Shown: in pieces, positions 26,724 through 38,415 of the stretch
Position numbering within the stretch: the stretch's first letter is position 1
Layout: each line of letters begins with the position of its first letter
Assembly: GCF_010726085.1 (NCBI RefSeq)
Contig: NZ_AP022560.1
Span: 2,480,001 to 2,544,000, forward strand
Origin: Mycolicibacterium moriokaense
GTDB lineage: Bacteria; Actinomycetota; Actinomycetes; Mycobacteriales; Mycobacteriaceae
Length of the DNA: 64,000 nucleotides
Reading direction: 5' to 3'
Notes under the pieces: generated by a model
Seen by the model: the letters and a program-made list of their open reading frames with translations, nothing else
Database searches by the model: none
Told to the model about the DNA's origin: nothing
Program-made: the position numbers and the translations under genes

Positions 26724-27317
26724 CTAACGGGACAGCGCGCGCACCACGATCTCGGCGGCCACCTGCATGGTGAAGTGGCGGGATGCGCGCCGACCCGCCA
26801 ATTCCACGAGCCGGAACTCACCTTGCACCAACCGTCGGCTAGCCCGCGCGACAGCGTGAGTCGCCGGCGTGCTCACGAGTGATGTGGTGTCGACTTCCAC
26901 TGGTGGGCACTGGGTGTCGCGGATCTCGCCGTGGACGTCGGGCACGCTCGGGTGCCCGCAGTCGACAACCACCAGGCCGGTGAAGCGTGCGCCGTACGTA
27001 CCGGCAAGGCGCCAGGCCAGGCCGCCGGCCCTGCTGTCGGCGAACAGTAGGGCCGCAGAGATCTTCAACTGGTCGAGAATTGAGACGACGGCCTTAGGCG
27101 TCAACTCGTCACTTCGGGCTATCACCACGGTCCGAAACATCGCGACGTGCAGCCGTTCCCGGACCAGATCGTATGGGCGACCGTTGCGGCCTTCGTCGAA
27201 CATGATGATCGTCCGGCCCGTTGCCGGGCCGGACACCATCACCGGAACCGCGACCTCGTCGATCGCATTGACACGATGGATCGACGGGCGGTCGGTCCGC
27301 TGCGGTGCTTTGATCAT
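26724..27317 (-). CDS. Alpha/beta-hydrolase-like protein coupled to rbcS, function unknown
   Basis: A 197-residue protein. ATG 27317 overlaps the rbcS stop (ATGA), so it is the third cistron of the RuBisCO operon. It has the plan of a compact alpha/beta hydrolase: an opening strand 'RTIIMFDE', an elbow '[16 protein letters not shown]' where the nucleophile elbow GxSxGG would be (Ser kept, first and second Gly replaced by Ala/Asp and Ala), and a C-terminal '[21 protein letters not shown]' where the catalytic His normally sits. It lacks a lid domain. It might hydrolyse a sugar-phosphate ester or act as an inactive chaperone; I do not know of a RuBisCO partner of this type. Confidence 0.65.
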   Translation of the reverse strand: MIKAPQRTDRPSIHRVNAIDEVAVPVMVSGPATGRTIIMFDEGRNGRPYDLVRERLHVAMFRTVVIARSDELTPKAVVSILDQLKISAALLFADSRAGGLAWRLAGTYGARFTGLVVVDCGHPSVPDVHGEIRDTQCPPVEVDTTSLVSTPATHAVARASRRLVQGEFRLVELAGRRASRHFTMQVAAEIVVRALSR

Positions 27318-27739
27318 GGCGATTCGTACCGCTGACCGGCCGGCTGCTGAGAAGCGTAGGCGAACGTGGTGTAACCGATTCGGCGATCGGAACCTTCGGC
27401 CCGGTCGAGGCGGAAACCCGGCTCCTCGGCGGGTCGCTGCACGATGAAGGAGAAGGCGGTGGTCTGCCGACCGAGGCGGGCATCGTAGGCGTTGAGTCGC
27501 ACATACGAGTTCGGGTATGCGCTGCGGCACGCATTCACCTCCAACATCACACCGGCCGCATCCTTGAGATCGAACATCGGCAGGCCCCACATTTCCCAGT
27601 AGACGTTGCGGGGGTGTGGGTCGTCGGTGAACTCCACCGACAACGGCCAGTTGTTGTCCAGCGCGTAGTTGATCTGCGCGGTGATCTCGTCGTCGGTGAA
27701 GTCGGGCAGGTAGGAGAAGGTGCCCTGGGTGATTCTCAT
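27314..27739 (-). CDS. cbbS: RuBisCO small subunit, red-type (form IC/D)
   Basis: A 141-residue small subunit starting at ATG 27739, preceded by a purine-rich 'AAGAAGG'. '[19 protein letters not shown]' and '[20 protein letters not shown]' are typical red-type starts, and 'WGLPMFDL' marks the domain between the beta strands. The C-terminal extension ('[22 protein letters not shown]' region) is the beta-hairpin tail of red-type small subunits that closes the central pore. Together with CbbL it forms L8S8. The gap from cbbL is 16 bp, so they are cotranscribed. Confidence 0.95.
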   Translation of the reverse strand: MRITQGTFSYLPDFTDDEITAQINYALDNNWPLSVEFTDDPHPRNVYWEMWGLPMFDLKDAAGVMLEVNACRSAYPNSYVRLNAYDARLGRQTTAFSFIVQRPAEEPGFRLDRAEGSDRRIGYTTFAYASQQPAGQRYESP

Positions 27740-27755
27740 TGGTATGCCTTCTTTC

Positions 27756-29270
<1,515 letters not shown>

Positions 29271-29356
29271 TCTGACTCCACCTCCTTGGTGAGGCGTCAT
29301 GAACCGGTGCTGGATAGCTTTCACCCGACAATCCACGTACCGAAGGGCACGAGCAC

Positions 29357-30355
29357 ATGACGACCTGTCGACAGACAGCTGCACGAATGACGGCTCCCGG
29401 CAAAGGGATCCTCGCCGCCGATGAAAGCGTCGCGACGATGTCGAAACGACTGGAGGAGGCCGGTGTCGAGCCGACGGCCGAGAACCGCCGTCGGTATCGC
29501 GAGCTCCTGGCCACGGCGCCGGGCCTCGCGGACAGCGTCTCGGGCATCATCTTCTGCGACGAGACACTGCGTCAGACCTTCAGTGACGGCACGCCATTCG
29601 CCGAGGCGGTCACCGCACTGGGCATACTTCCGGGAATCAAGGTGGACACCGGAGCCAAACCGTGCCCCGGGCTACCCGGCGAGACCGTCACCGAAGGCCT
29701 CGACGGATTACCTGAGCGACTGGCGGAGTACGCCGAAATGGGTGCGGCATTCGCCAAGTGGCGCGCGGTCTTCACGATCACCGCGGAGACCCCGACGCGG
29801 GGTGCGATACGGGCGAACGCCAGTGCACTTGCGCGCTACGCCGCCGCCTGCCAGGCGGCCGGGATCGTGCCGATCGTCGAACCCGAGGTGCTCATGGATG
29901 GGGCGCACAACCGGGGCAGGTGCAGGGACGTGACCGCCGAGGTGCATGCGGCCGTGCGCGCCGAGATGGCACTTCTCAACGTCGATCTGGCCGGCATCGT
30001 GCTCAAGCCGAACATGGTCCTGGAGGGAAGCGACTATTCGCAACAGACCAGTCCAGAAAGGGTCGCGGAGATGACCGTCGGCGTCCTGCGGTCGTGGCCC
30101 GATGACCTGGCGGGTGTCGCCTTCTTGTCCGGCGGCCAATCGCCGGAGCGGGCGACCGCCAATCTCGAGGCGATGCAATCGCATCGGACGCCGTGGCCGC
30201 TGACTTTCTCATTCGGTCGCGCGTTGGTGTCTCCCGCACTCGCCGCGTGGCGCGGGGATCCTGATCGCATCGCCGACGGCCAGGCGGCCTTGATTGACCG
30301 GGTTGCCGCCAACGGCGCCGCGGCGCGACTGCGCGGTGAACTGCAGCCGGTCTGA
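29357..30355 (+). CDS. fba: Fructose-bisphosphate aldolase, class I
   Basis: A 332-residue class I (Schiff-base) aldolase starting at ATG 29357. The N-terminal 'GKGILAADESVATMSKRL' and 'FTITAETPTRGAI' belong to the archetypal eukaryote-like family; the Schiff-base lysine lies in 'AGIVLKPNMVL' and the neighbouring 'VPIVEPEVLMDG' holds active-site acids. It joins GAP with DHAP or erythrose-4-phosphate in the Calvin cycle and does not need metal. Mycobacterial housekeeping aldolase is usually the class II enzyme, so this is an operon-specific copy. It is divergent from cbbL and shares its upstream region. Confidence 0.94.
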   Translation: MTTCRQTAARMTAPGKGILAADESVATMSKRLEEAGVEPTAENRRRYRELLATAPGLADSVSGIIFCDETLRQTFSDGTPFAEAVTALGILPGIKVDTGAKPCPGLPGETVTEGLDGLPERLAEYAEMGAAFAKWRAVFTITAETPTRGAIRANASALARYAAACQAAGIVPIVEPEVLMDGAHNRGRCRDVTAEVHAAVRAEMALLNVDLAGIVLKPNMVLEGSDYSQQTSPERVAEMTVGVLRSWPDDLAGVAFLSGGQSPERATANLEAMQSHRTPWPLTFSFGRALVSPALAAWRGDPDRIADGQAALIDRVAANGAAARLRGELQPV

Positions 30356-30360
30356 TATCC

Positions 30361-30399
30361 CGGCGGGGGCGGCGTTGCCACGGCGCGCCGCCCCCGCCG
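30361..30399. terminator. Bidirectional hairpin terminator
   Basis: CGGCGGGGGCGGCG (30361-30374) pairs perfectly with 30386-30399 across an 11-nt loop. It lies between the convergent fba and KOW-like gene ends and has no U-tract, as is common for actinobacterial terminators. Confidence 0.7.
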
Positions 30400-30410
30400 C
30401 CTGCTGAGAT

Positions 30411-30617
30411 CTAGTCGACGATCCAGACGGAACGGCGGGTGAGATCGATGATCTCTCGTCCGCCGCAGTCATAGTGCACGACAACGTGACCGGGAGGGGT
30501 CGAGTGAACTCGCCCCACTTTGCCGAAGACACCGTGGGCGACCCGCACCCGATCGCCGGCGGCAGGGCGCGAACCAGGCGGAAATGACGGCGCGATCTGT
30601 GCTGCGATGCGGGTCAT
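30411..30617 (-). CDS. Small basic KOW/SH3-like protein, function unknown
   Basis: A 68-residue protein from ATG 30617; a GGAGGG box lies about 10 nt upstream. 'GDRVRVAHGVFGKVGRVHS' followed by 'VVVHYDCGGREIIDL' is the beta-strand pattern of KOW/SH3-like domains, such as are used for binding proteins or RNA. It is 106 bp downstream of nuoN and co-directional, so it could be the last gene of the nuo operon, or independently expressed. No named family is recognised beyond the fold pattern. Confidence 0.6.
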   Translation of the reverse strand: MTRIAAQIAPSFPPGSRPAAGDRVRVAHGVFGKVGRVHSTPPGHVVVHYDCGGREIIDLTRRSVWIVD

Positions 30618-30723
30618 TGCGGATGCTCCCTCCGGTGACTTGTCGTGTCTCACTCTGCCTCTCGAGAGCGACGGCATCCGCCCCCTGTTGGGGTAATCGA
30701 GGGGTGGTTCCGACCGGGCGTCC

Positions 30724-32241
30724 TTAACGGATGAAGTCCCCGGCGTTGATCGTGAGATCGAACAACGGCTGCGGAAGGATGCCGAGGAGGATGGTCGCCG
30801 CCGCGGCCATGGTGACGACCGCCGTGGTCGCCAGAGCGGGCCGTTCTGCCTGCGGTGCAGCGGTATTCGGTGGGTTGAAGAACATCGTCACGATCACGCG
30901 GGCATATGCATAGGCGGCGACAGCGCTGGCCAGCACACCGATGACCACCAGTACACCCGCGCCGTCGGCCGCGGCGGTCTGGAAGATCGCGAACTTGCTG
31001 ACGAAGCCGCTGGTGAGCGGAATGCCTGCGATCGCCAACAGGAACAGCGCCATCGCGCTGGCGACCGCTGGGGAGCGCTGCCCGAGTCCCGCCCAGCGCG
31101 ACGTGTCGGTCTCCTCGTCGCCGTCCGGCCCGCGGATCATCGTGACCGTCGCGAATGCCCCTATTGTGCTGACGGCGTAGGCAACCAGGTAGAACAGCGT
31201 GGACGAAAGCCCGGCCTCTGTTCCGGTAACCCCAAGCAGGAGGAAGCCGGCATTGACAACCGCTGAGAAGCCCAGCAGCCGTTTGATATCGGTCTGTACG
31301 ACGGTCAGCACAGCGGCCACCACCATCGTCAGTGCCGCGATGACACACAGCACCGGTCGCCAGTCGGTGACGAGCCGTGGCAGCGCCACATAGAAGATCC
31401 TCAGCATGGCCCCGAACGCGGCCAGCTTCGTCGCCGCGGCCATGAAGGCTGTGACGGGCGTCGGCGCGCCCTGATAGACGTCCGGGACCCACGAATGGAA
31501 CGGTACCGCTCCGACTTTGAACAACAGCCCGGCAGTCAGCAACGCGACACCGATCAGCGCCAGTGACGTCTCGCCGCGCTCATCGAGCGCCGTGGCGATG
31601 CCCGAGAGCGTGAGGGTGCCCGCGTAGCCGTAGAGCAGCCCCATGCCGTAGAGGAAGATCGCGGATGAGAATGCGCCGAGGAGGAAATACTTCAGCGCTG
31701 CCTCATGTGAGAGCAGCCGCCGGGTTCGGGCAAGTCCGCACAGCACGTAGAGCGGCAGCGAAAGCACTTCAACAGCAATGAATATCGTCAGCAGGTCCGA
31801 CGCGGCTGGAAGCAGCAGCATGCCGCCGACAGCGAACATGAAGAGTGGGAACACCTCGGTTTGCAAGGCGCCCTCCCGTTGTGCGTCCCGCTCATCGGCG
31901 CTGCCAGGGACCGACGAGCCCTGCGGGGTGAATGCCGCGAGTCGACGGCTGCCGATCGGCGCGATCGAGATGGCGGAGGCCATCAGGATGGCGCCCTGGA
32001 GAAAGAGTGTCGGTCCGTCGATCGTGACGGAGCCCATGACCGCATGGCCTTGGTGGCCCGTCTGGAGGATGACCGCGATGAACGCTGCACAGAGCGCGGT
32101 GCCATTCAGGGTGACCTGTGCCGGGTACCGGCGGTCCCGCGGCAGCAACGCTTCGAGAAGGATTCCGAGAATGCCGGCGCCGAACACGATCAGCATGGGT
32201 GAGAGGGCGGCGAATTCGATATTCGGTGCAGGTAACGTCAT
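30724..32241 (-). CDS. nuoN: NADH-quinone oxidoreductase subunit N
   Basis: A 505-residue, ~14-helix antiporter-like subunit of the complex I membrane arm. ATG 32241 overlaps the nuoM stop (ATGA). Landmarks: 'KYFLLGAFSSAIFLYGMGLL', 'VGAVPFHSWVPDVYQGAPTP' with the conserved Trp-Val-Pro-Asp segment, and 'KRLLGFSAVVNAGF' containing the proton-path lysine. It takes part in proton pumping. Last of the nuo genes; operon order A to N is otherwise standard. Confidence 0.95.
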   Translation of the reverse strand: MTLPAPNIEFAALSPMLIVFGAGILGILLEALLPRDRRYPAQVTLNGTALCAAFIAVILQTGHQGHAVMGSVTIDGPTLFLQGAILMASAISIAPIGSRRLAAFTPQGSSVPGSADERDAQREGALQTEVFPLFMFAVGGMLLLPAASDLLTIFIAVEVLSLPLYVLCGLARTRRLLSHEAALKYFLLGAFSSAIFLYGMGLLYGYAGTLTLSGIATALDERGETSLALIGVALLTAGLLFKVGAVPFHSWVPDVYQGAPTPVTAFMAAATKLAAFGAMLRIFYVALPRLVTDWRPVLCVIAALTMVVAAVLTVVQTDIKRLLGFSAVVNAGFLLLGVTGTEAGLSSTLFYLVAYAVSTIGAFATVTMIRGPDGDEETDTSRWAGLGQRSPAVASAMALFLLAIAGIPLTSGFVSKFAIFQTAAADGAGVLVVIGVLASAVAAYAYARVIVTMFFNPPNTAAPQAERPALATTAVVTMAAAATILLGILPQPLFDLTINAGDFIR

Positions 32242-33740
32242 TTGGCGGCCACCTTCGGTGTGGGGTCTATCTGATCGAGGACCGTCATGGTGTGGCTGAC
32301 TGCGGGATTGATGACGTCGAGCATGGGTTTCGGATAGACGCCGAGGACGAGCAGCAGGGCGATCAGCGGCGTAACGACTGCGAGCTCGCGGGGGAGCAGA
32401 TCGCGTAGCTTTTCGTTGCCGTCCATGACCGGGCCGGTCATCATCCGCTGGTACATCCACAGGATGTAAACCGCAGAGAGAACCAGTGCGGCGCTCGCCA
32501 CGACCGCGGCGGCCGGGTACCGGGTGAATGTGCCCATCAACACCAGGAACTCACTGATGAACGGGCCCAAACCCGGTAGGGCGAGTGCGGACAGACCCGC
32601 GACGAGGAAGGTGCCGGCGAGTACCGGTGCGACCTTCTGCACCCCGCCAAAGGCACTGATCAAGCGAGTTCCCCTGCGCGACACCAGGAAGCCGGCGATC
32701 AGGAACAGCGCCGCCGTGGATAGGCCGTGGTTGACCATGTAGAGCGTCGACCCGGACTGGCCCTGGCTGGTCATCACGAAGATGCCGAGGATGATGAAGC
32801 CGTAATGCGAGATCGAGGTGTAGGCGATCAGGCGCATCACATCGGTTTGGCCTATCGCCAGGACGGCGCCGTAGATGGTGCTGATCACGGCCAGTGTGAT
32901 GATCAACGGCCGGAAGTACGTTGAAGCGTCGGGGAACAACTGCAGGCAGTACCGCAGCATGGCGAAGGTGCCGACCTTGTCCACGAGGGCCATCATCAAT
33001 ACAGCAGTCGCCGGTTTCGCTGACGCCGCGACAGGTGGCAGCCAGGTGTGAAACGGCCACATGGGCGCCTTGATCGCGAACGCCACCATGAACCCGAGGA
33101 ACAGCAGTCTCTGGATGGCCGGATCTGCATCTGGTGTGAGGGTCAGCAGTGTACGGAAGTCCAATGTGCCGGACGAGACGTGCAACCCTATGATCGCGGC
33201 CAGCATTACGAGGCCACCGAACAGGTTGTAGAGAAGGAACTTCAGTGCGGCCGGCGAGGAACCCGAGCTGCCGTACCGCCCGATCAGGAAGTACAGCGGA
33301 ATCAACGTGGCTTCGAAGACGACGTAGAACAGCAGCACGTCGAGGGCGACAAAGGACAGCATGACGAACGACTCGACGGCGAGTATCAACGCCACATAGG
33401 TATGGGTCACCAACGCTCGGTGGTTGGCTTCGTTCCATCCGGCGATGATCAGTATCGGAACCAGGACGGCAGTGAGCACGACAAGTACGAGCGCAATGCC
33501 GTCGACACCGACGGTGTATCCGGCGCCGAAATACGGTATCCACCTGTGCGTTTCGACGAACTGGTACTGCTTACCAAGGGCGTCGAACTGAACCGCGATC
33601 ACTCCGGTGACAACGACGACAGCCGACGATGCGATCAAGCCTGCCCACTTCGCGAGCTCGGGACGTGGCATTACGAGCACGATGCCTGCGCCGACGAGTG
33701 GACCGAGCCACAGGATGGTTAACCACGGAGCGCCGGTCAT
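32238..33740 (-). CDS. nuoM: NADH-quinone oxidoreductase subunit M
   Basis: A 500-residue antiporter-like subunit with about 14 transmembrane helices. ATG 33740 overlaps the nuoL stop (ATGA). Recognised by '[18 protein letters not shown]', the glutamate helix '[20 protein letters not shown]' (conserved proton-channel Glu), '[19 protein letters not shown]' and '[15 protein letters not shown]'. It contributes one of the proton channels of the membrane arm. Length is normal for the family. Confidence 0.95.
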   Translation of the reverse strand: MTGAPWLTILWLGPLVGAGIVLVMPRPELAKWAGLIASSAVVVVTGVIAVQFDALGKQYQFVETHRWIPYFGAGYTVGVDGIALVLVVLTAVLVPILIIAGWNEANHRALVTHTYVALILAVESFVMLSFVALDVLLFYVVFEATLIPLYFLIGRYGSSGSSPAALKFLLYNLFGGLVMLAAIIGLHVSSGTLDFRTLLTLTPDADPAIQRLLFLGFMVAFAIKAPMWPFHTWLPPVAASAKPATAVLMMALVDKVGTFAMLRYCLQLFPDASTYFRPLIITLAVISTIYGAVLAIGQTDVMRLIAYTSISHYGFIILGIFVMTSQGQSGSTLYMVNHGLSTAALFLIAGFLVSRRGTRLISAFGGVQKVAPVLAGTFLVAGLSALALPGLGPFISEFLVLMGTFTRYPAAAVVASAALVLSAVYILWMYQRMMTGPVMDGNEKLRDLLPRELAVVTPLIALLLVLGVYPKPMLDVINPAVSHTMTVLDQIDPTPKVAAK

Positions 33741-35617
33741 GACAACCCCACCGCGACAAGCGCGGTGACGACAACGGCCGACCCCGCGAGCATCGAGAGG
33801 GCATACGAGCGGGCGTAGCCCGTCTGCCACCGTCGCCATCGATTCGAGGTTCGCGCGGTAGTCGCGGCGATCGCGCTGACGGTCGCTTCAATCATGGTGT
33901 CGTTCACCGCCTTCAACGCGCCTACCAGCCGCCCACCTGGTCGCATGATGAGTTCTTCGTTGAGTGTGTCGCTGTAGAGGTCTTTGCGGGCGGCGATGGT
34001 GAGTTTGGAGCCGGCGGGTGCTTGTTTGGGGATGGGTTTGGTGGCGTAGTTGCGGTAGGCGATGGCGATGCCGATGGCGACGGCGGCCAGGATGATGGTG
34101 GTGATGACCCAGACGGGGGCGATGTGGTGGATTTCGTGGGTGCCGACGACGGGTTCGAGCCAGTGCTGCAGGGTGCCGCCGATGGCGAAGGCTGCCCCCG
34201 AACCCACCGAGCCGATGGCCAGCAGGATCATCGGCCAGGTCATCACCGCCGGTGATTCGTGCGGATGCGCCTCAGGTGCCCAGCGTTGCTGGCCGAAGAA
34301 CGTCATCAGCATGACCCGGGTCATGTAGAACGCGGTGATCCCGGCACCCAGGATGGCCGCGCCGCCCAGGATGATGCCTTTGGCCCCGCCGGCGCCCAGG
34401 GCGGCTTCGATGATGCCGTCTTTGGAGAAGTACCCCGCCAGCGGCGGGATGCCGATGATGGCCAGATACCCCAGCCCGAAGGTGGCGAAGGTGATCGGCA
34501 GGGCTGTGCGTAGGCCGCCGTAGCGGCGCATGTTGACCTCGTCGTTCATCGCGTGCATGACCGAGCCGGCGCCGAGGAACAGTCCGGCTTTGAAGAAGCC
34601 GTGGGTCAGCAGGTGCATGATCGCGAACGCGTATCCGGCCGGGCCCAGGCCGGCGGCGAGCACCATGTAGCCGATCTGGCTCATGGTGGATGCGGCCAGC
34701 GCCTTTTTGATGTCGTCTTTGGCGCAGCCGATGACCGCCCCGAACAGCAGGGTGACCGCGCCGACGATCACCACGCCGAGCTGGGCGGTGGGGGCCAGGT
34801 CGAACACCGGCCCGGAGCGCACGATGAGGTAGACGCCGGCGGTGACCATGGTGGCGGCGTGGATGAGCGCCGAGACCGGGGTGGGGCCTTCCATCGCGTC
34901 GCCCAGCCAGGACTGCAGCGGCACCTGCGCGGACTTGCCGCAGGCGGCCAGCAGCAGCAGCAGCCCGATGGCGGTCAGTACGCCTTCGGAGACGCCGGGG
35001 GCGGCGGTGAAGACGCCGGCGAAGGAGACCGACCCGATGTGGGCGAACATGACCATCAACGCCACGGCCAGGCCGATGTCGCCGACGCGGTTGACCACGA
35101 ACGCCTTTTTGGCCGCGGTGGCCGCGGAGGGTTTGTGTTGCCAGAACCCGATCAGCAGATACGACGCCAGGCCCACGCCTTCCCAGCCGACGTAGAGGCC
35201 GAGGTAGTTATCGGCCAGTACGAGCAGCAGCATCGCGGCCAGGAACAGGTTGAGGTAGGCGAAGAACCGTCGGCGGTCGGGGTCGTGGGCCATGTAGCCG
35301 ATGGAGTAGATGTGGATCAGTGAGCCGACGCCGGTGATCAGCAGCACGAAACACATCGACAGCTGATCCAGTTGCAGGCCGAAGTCGACCTGCAGCCCCG
35401 CGACCGGCACCCAGGTGAACAGGGTTTGGGTCACGCCGCGGTGTTCGGGGGTGCGGGTGAGCATGTCGGCGAACAGCACCGCGCCGACGGCGAAGCAGCC
35501 CAGTGAGGCCGCACAGCCCAGTAGGTGTCCCCAGCTGTTGGTGCGTCGTCCGCCCAGCAGCAGGATGGTCGCGCCGGCCAGCGGCAGGGCGATGGTCAGC
35601 CACACCGGAAGTGTCAT
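33737..35617 (-). CDS. nuoL: NADH-quinone oxidoreductase subunit L
   Basis: A 626-residue subunit; ATG 35617 has GAGG five bases upstream, which I prefer over a GTG at 35623. Landmarks: '[20 protein letters not shown]', '[17 protein letters not shown]' (glutamate helix), '[20 protein letters not shown]', '[12 protein letters not shown]' and '[18 protein letters not shown]'. It carries the long amphipathic lateral helix typical of NuoL in its C-terminal region. Codon style across ~33960-35620 appears richer in C-ending codons than the flanking nuoM and nuoJ, a possible sign of recombination. Confidence 0.95.
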   Translation of the reverse strand: MTLPVWLTIALPLAGATILLLGGRRTNSWGHLLGCAASLGCFAVGAVLFADMLTRTPEHRGVTQTLFTWVPVAGLQVDFGLQLDQLSMCFVLLITGVGSLIHIYSIGYMAHDPDRRRFFAYLNLFLAAMLLLVLADNYLGLYVGWEGVGLASYLLIGFWQHKPSAATAAKKAFVVNRVGDIGLAVALMVMFAHIGSVSFAGVFTAAPGVSEGVLTAIGLLLLLAACGKSAQVPLQSWLGDAMEGPTPVSALIHAATMVTAGVYLIVRSGPVFDLAPTAQLGVVIVGAVTLLFGAVIGCAKDDIKKALAASTMSQIGYMVLAAGLGPAGYAFAIMHLLTHGFFKAGLFLGAGSVMHAMNDEVNMRRYGGLRTALPITFATFGLGYLAIIGIPPLAGYFSKDGIIEAALGAGGAKGIILGGAAILGAGITAFYMTRVMLMTFFGQQRWAPEAHPHESPAVMTWPMILLAIGSVGSGAAFAIGGTLQHWLEPVVGTHEIHHIAPVWVITTIILAAVAIGIAIAYRNYATKPIPKQAPAGSKLTIAARKDLYSDTLNEELIMRPGGRLVGALKAVNDTMIEATVSAIAATTARTSNRWRRWQTGYARSYALSMLAGSAVVVTALVAVGLS

Positions 35618-35624
35618 CGTCACC

Positions 35625-35924
35625 TCAGTGCTTGAGCAGGCTGGCGTCGTCGACCGAGGCCGAGCGGCGGGTACGGAAGATCGTCATGATGATGGCCAAC
35701 CCGACCACCACCTCACAGGCGGCGACGACCATCGTGAAGAACGCCACCATCTGACCGTCGAGATGCCCATGCATGCGCGAGAACGTCACGAACGCGAGGT
35801 TGCAGGCATTGAGCATCAACTCCACACACATGAACATGATGATCGCGTTGCGCCGCAACAACACTCCGGCCGCACCAATGGTGAACAACAACGCAGACAA
35901 ATACAAATAATTATCGGGATTCAT
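35625..35924 (-). CDS. nuoK: NADH-quinone oxidoreductase subunit K
   Basis: A 99-residue, three-helix membrane subunit. The two glutamates important for proton coupling are visible in '[17 protein letters not shown]' and '[14 protein letters not shown]'. It starts '[14 protein letters not shown]' at ATG 35924, overlapping the nuoJ stop by 4 nt. It is homologous to MrpC. The following nuoL begins a few bases after its stop. Confidence 0.95.
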   Translation of the reverse strand: MNPDNYLYLSALLFTIGAAGVLLRRNAIIMFMCVELMLNACNLAFVTFSRMHGHLDGQMVAFFTMVVAACEVVVGLAIIMTIFRTRRSASVDDASLLKH

Positions 35925-36739
35925 TCGTCTTTTCCGCCGCCGTTCCCGTTCGTGCTGTACGCCCAGTCGTCAACCCAGTCGGTGCCGACGTCTGGCGGCG
36001 GCGTCACCAACCGCACGTGCGACCGCCCCGGTACATGCGTAGTACGTGGTGTAATCGCGCGCGGTTGCAATATCCGCGACACCGATTCGCGCGCAGGCGA
36101 ACCGTCGGGAAGCAACGCGGGAACATCGACGGCGTTGTATTGGGCGAACACCCCCGGACCCGGCAACGTCGTCGGATGTCCGCCGGACCGGAATCGTTCG
36201 ATAGCAAGATCACGTTGCGACTTACGGTGTTTCCTGCGCTCGCGATACGCAAGGACCATCGCACCCGCCGCCGCCGTGATCAACAGCGCGCTGGTGAGTT
36301 CGAACACCCACAGGTAGCGGGTGAAGATCAGCGCCGCCAAACCCTCCACGTTGCCGTCGGCGTTGGCCTGAGCCAGCCCAGTGGACCCGGCCACCGACCC
36401 GGTGCCTATACCCGCGATCAGCAGTACGCCGAAGGCCGCCCCGACGACAACCGCCGCAACGCGTTGTCCCCGAATGGTTTCCACCAGCGACTCCGAAGAG
36501 TCGACGCCGATGAGCATCAGGACGAACAGGAACAGCATCATCACCGCGCCGGTGTAGACCACCACTTGTACGATCCCGAGGAAGAGGGCGTCCTGCGCGA
36601 TGTACAAGATGGCCAGCGCGACCATCGTCATCGCCAGGAACAGCGCGGAATAGACTGCCTTGGCGGCCATCACCACGCCAAACGTGCCGGCGACGGCTAT
36701 GGTGCCGAACACCCAGAACAACACCGCCTCGCCGGTCAT
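35921..36739 (-). CDS. nuoJ: NADH-quinone oxidoreductase subunit J
   Basis: A 272-residue subunit, five helices followed by a long hydrophilic C-terminus (~residues 180-272, ending '[14 protein letters not shown]') that is typical of actinobacterial NuoJ. ATG 36739 overlaps the nuoI stop (ATGA); the open frame continues upstream over nuoI but is not used. '[23 protein letters not shown]' region near residue 60-80 is the conserved pi-bulge helix (TMH3). The tail is rich in Pro, Gly and Arg and its role is unknown. Confidence 0.93.
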   Translation of the reverse strand: MTGEAVLFWVFGTIAVAGTFGVVMAAKAVYSALFLAMTMVALAILYIAQDALFLGIVQVVVYTGAVMMLFLFVLMLIGVDSSESLVETIRGQRVAAVVVGAAFGVLLIAGIGTGSVAGSTGLAQANADGNVEGLAALIFTRYLWVFELTSALLITAAAGAMVLAYRERRKHRKSQRDLAIERFRSGGHPTTLPGPGVFAQYNAVDVPALLPDGSPARESVSRILQPRAITPRTTHVPGRSHVRLVTPPPDVGTDWVDDWAYSTNGNGGGKDE

Positions 36740-37169
36740 CGTCCTGGCTCCGAAACGAGGAGTTTGTCCTTGCCCCAGATCAAGTCGGCACGGTTGTCGT
36801 CGGCCATCTCGTATTCGTTGGTCATCGTCAGCGCGCGCGTCGGGCATGCCTCGATGCACAGCCCGCAACCGATGCAGCGCAAGTAGTTGATCTGGTAGAC
36901 GCGGCCGTAACGCTCACCGGGGGAGTACCGTTCGTCCTCGGTGTTGCTTGCGCCCTCGACGTAGATGGCATCGGCGGGCAGGCCCACGCGCACAACTCGC
37001 AGCCGATGCACTTCTCCAACCCGTCGGGGTAGCGGTTGAGTTGGTGCCGACCGTGATAGCGCTTGGCCACCGGACCCGGCTTCTCCGGATACTCCTCGGT
37101 GATCGGCTTCTTGAACATGGTGCCGAACGTGACCTGGAAACCCGCGATGACTTTGGTGAATTCAGGCAT
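36736..37169 (-). pseudogene. nuoI: nuoI, frameshifted between its two 4Fe-4S motifs
   Basis: NuoI carries two [4Fe-4S] clusters (N6a, N6b) that pass electrons through the complex I peripheral arm. Reading from ATG 37169, the first frame encodes the conserved N-terminus to '[12 protein letters not shown]' and then departs; the second frame resumes exactly with '[20 protein letters not shown]' and holds the second motif '[12 protein letters not shown]'. One G is missing on the coding strand near 36975-36976: CCCGCCGAT replaces the expected CCCGGCCGAT. Repaired, it would encode about 144 residues. Real mutation, programmed shift or sequencing error cannot be separated here. The C-terminus is also shorter than in M. 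tuberculosis. Confidence 0.9.
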
Positions 37170-38415
37170 CGATGTCTTCCCGTCGGATGATGATCACCGG
37201 ATCCGCGATCCGTTGTCCGGGCAAAGGTGGCACCGGGTACCCCGTGGCCATCGGGTTGAGATAACCGGTTGTGCCGCTTCGGCGGTCAGAAGGCGAGCTG
37301 CTCGCCGATGTGCGCCTGACGGTCACGGCAGCGGCGAGCACGACGCCCAGACCGGCTATTGCCGTACTCCACGACGGGGTGTGGAGCGCTGATTCCATGC
37401 CCCGCGCGACGGCCACCGTCATGAGCCATCCCAGTGAGACCGGGATCAGTACCTTCCAGCCGATAGCCATGAACTGGTCGTACCGCAGCCGGGGAAGCGT
37501 GGCGCGCAGCCATACGAAAACGAACAGGAAGGCCCACACCTTGCCGACGAACCACAGCAGTGGCCACCAGCCGGTGTTGGCGCCGTCCCACATTCCGATC
37601 GGCCACGGCGCGCGCCAGCCGCCGAGGAACAATGTCGCCGCAAGCGCGGACACCGTCGTCATGTTGATGTACTCGGCGAGCATGAACATCGCGAACTTCA
37701 GCGACGAGTACTCGGTGTGAAAACCGCCGACCAGCTCGCCCTCCGCCTCGGGCAAATCGAAAGGCGCCCTGTTGGTTTCGCCGACCATCGAAATCACATA
37801 GATGAGGAATGACGGCAACAGGAGAAAGACGTACCACGCGCCCTCCTGTGCGGCGACGATGCCGGAAGTGGACATCGTCCCCGCGTACAGAAATACGGTG
37901 GTGAACGACAGCGCCATCGCGATCTCGTAGGAGATCACCTGCGCAGTGGATCGCAACCCGCCGAGCAGGGGATAAATCGAACCGGAAGCCCAGCCGCCCA
38001 GCACGATTCCGTACGCACCGATCGATGCGGCGGCGAGGATGTACAGCACGGCGACGGGCAAGTCGGTCAGTTGCAGGGCCGTGCGATGCCCCGCGATGGA
38101 AACTTCTGGTCCGAATGGAATGACGGCGAATGCCATGATGGCGGGTACCACCGAAATGACCGGAGCGAGGCGGTAAATGGCCTTATCCGCTCCGAAGGGC
38201 GTGATGCCCTCCTTGAGCGCCAGTTTGACGCCGTCCACCAGGCTTTGCAGCACGCCGGCGGGCCCGACGCGGTTCGGTCCGGACCGCATCTGCATCCGGG
38301 CCAGCACTCGACGCTCGACCAGGATCGCGACCAGCACCGTCAGCACCAGGAAGCCGAAGACGGCAACCGCCTTGAGCAGAACCAGCCACCACGCATCAGT
38401 CATCTCGCTGGTCAT
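37162..38415 (-). CDS. nuoH: NADH-quinone oxidoreductase subunit H
   Basis: A 417-residue subunit forming the quinone-chamber junction between the arms, with 8 transmembrane helices. Landmarks: '[19 protein letters not shown]', '[17 protein letters not shown]', '[20 protein letters not shown]' and '[13 protein letters not shown]'. ATG 38415 overlaps the nuoG stop (ATGA). The hydrophilic C-terminal ~50 residues ('[20 protein letters not shown]' region) are an actinobacterial-style extension. It overlaps the start of nuoI by 8 nt. Confidence 0.95.
   Translation of the reverse strand: MTSEMTDAWWLVLLKAVAVFGFLVLTVLVAILVERRVLARMQMRSGPNRVGPAGVLQSLVDGVKLALKEGITPFGADKAIYRLAPVISVVPAIMAFAVIPFGPEVSIAGHRTALQLTDLPVAVLYILAAASIGAYGIVLGGWASGSIYPLLGGLRSTAQVISYEIAMALSFTTVFLYAGTMSTSGIVAAQEGAWYVFLLLPSFLIYVISMVGETNRAPFDLPEAEGELVGGFHTEYSSLKFAMFMLAEYINMTTVSALAATLFLGGWRAPWPIGMWDGANTGWWPLLWFVGKVWAFLFVFVWLRATLPRLRYDQFMAIGWKVLIPVSLGWLMTVAVARGMESALHTPSWSTAIAGLGVVLAAAVTVRRTSASSSPSDRRSGTTGYLNPMATGYPVPPLPGQRIADPVIIIRREDIDA

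Noticed and set aside
34553..35323. A long plus-strand open frame antisense to nuoL
   Set aside because: It is the complement of a well-conserved membrane protein gene; its Gly/Arg/Gln-rich product has no family features.
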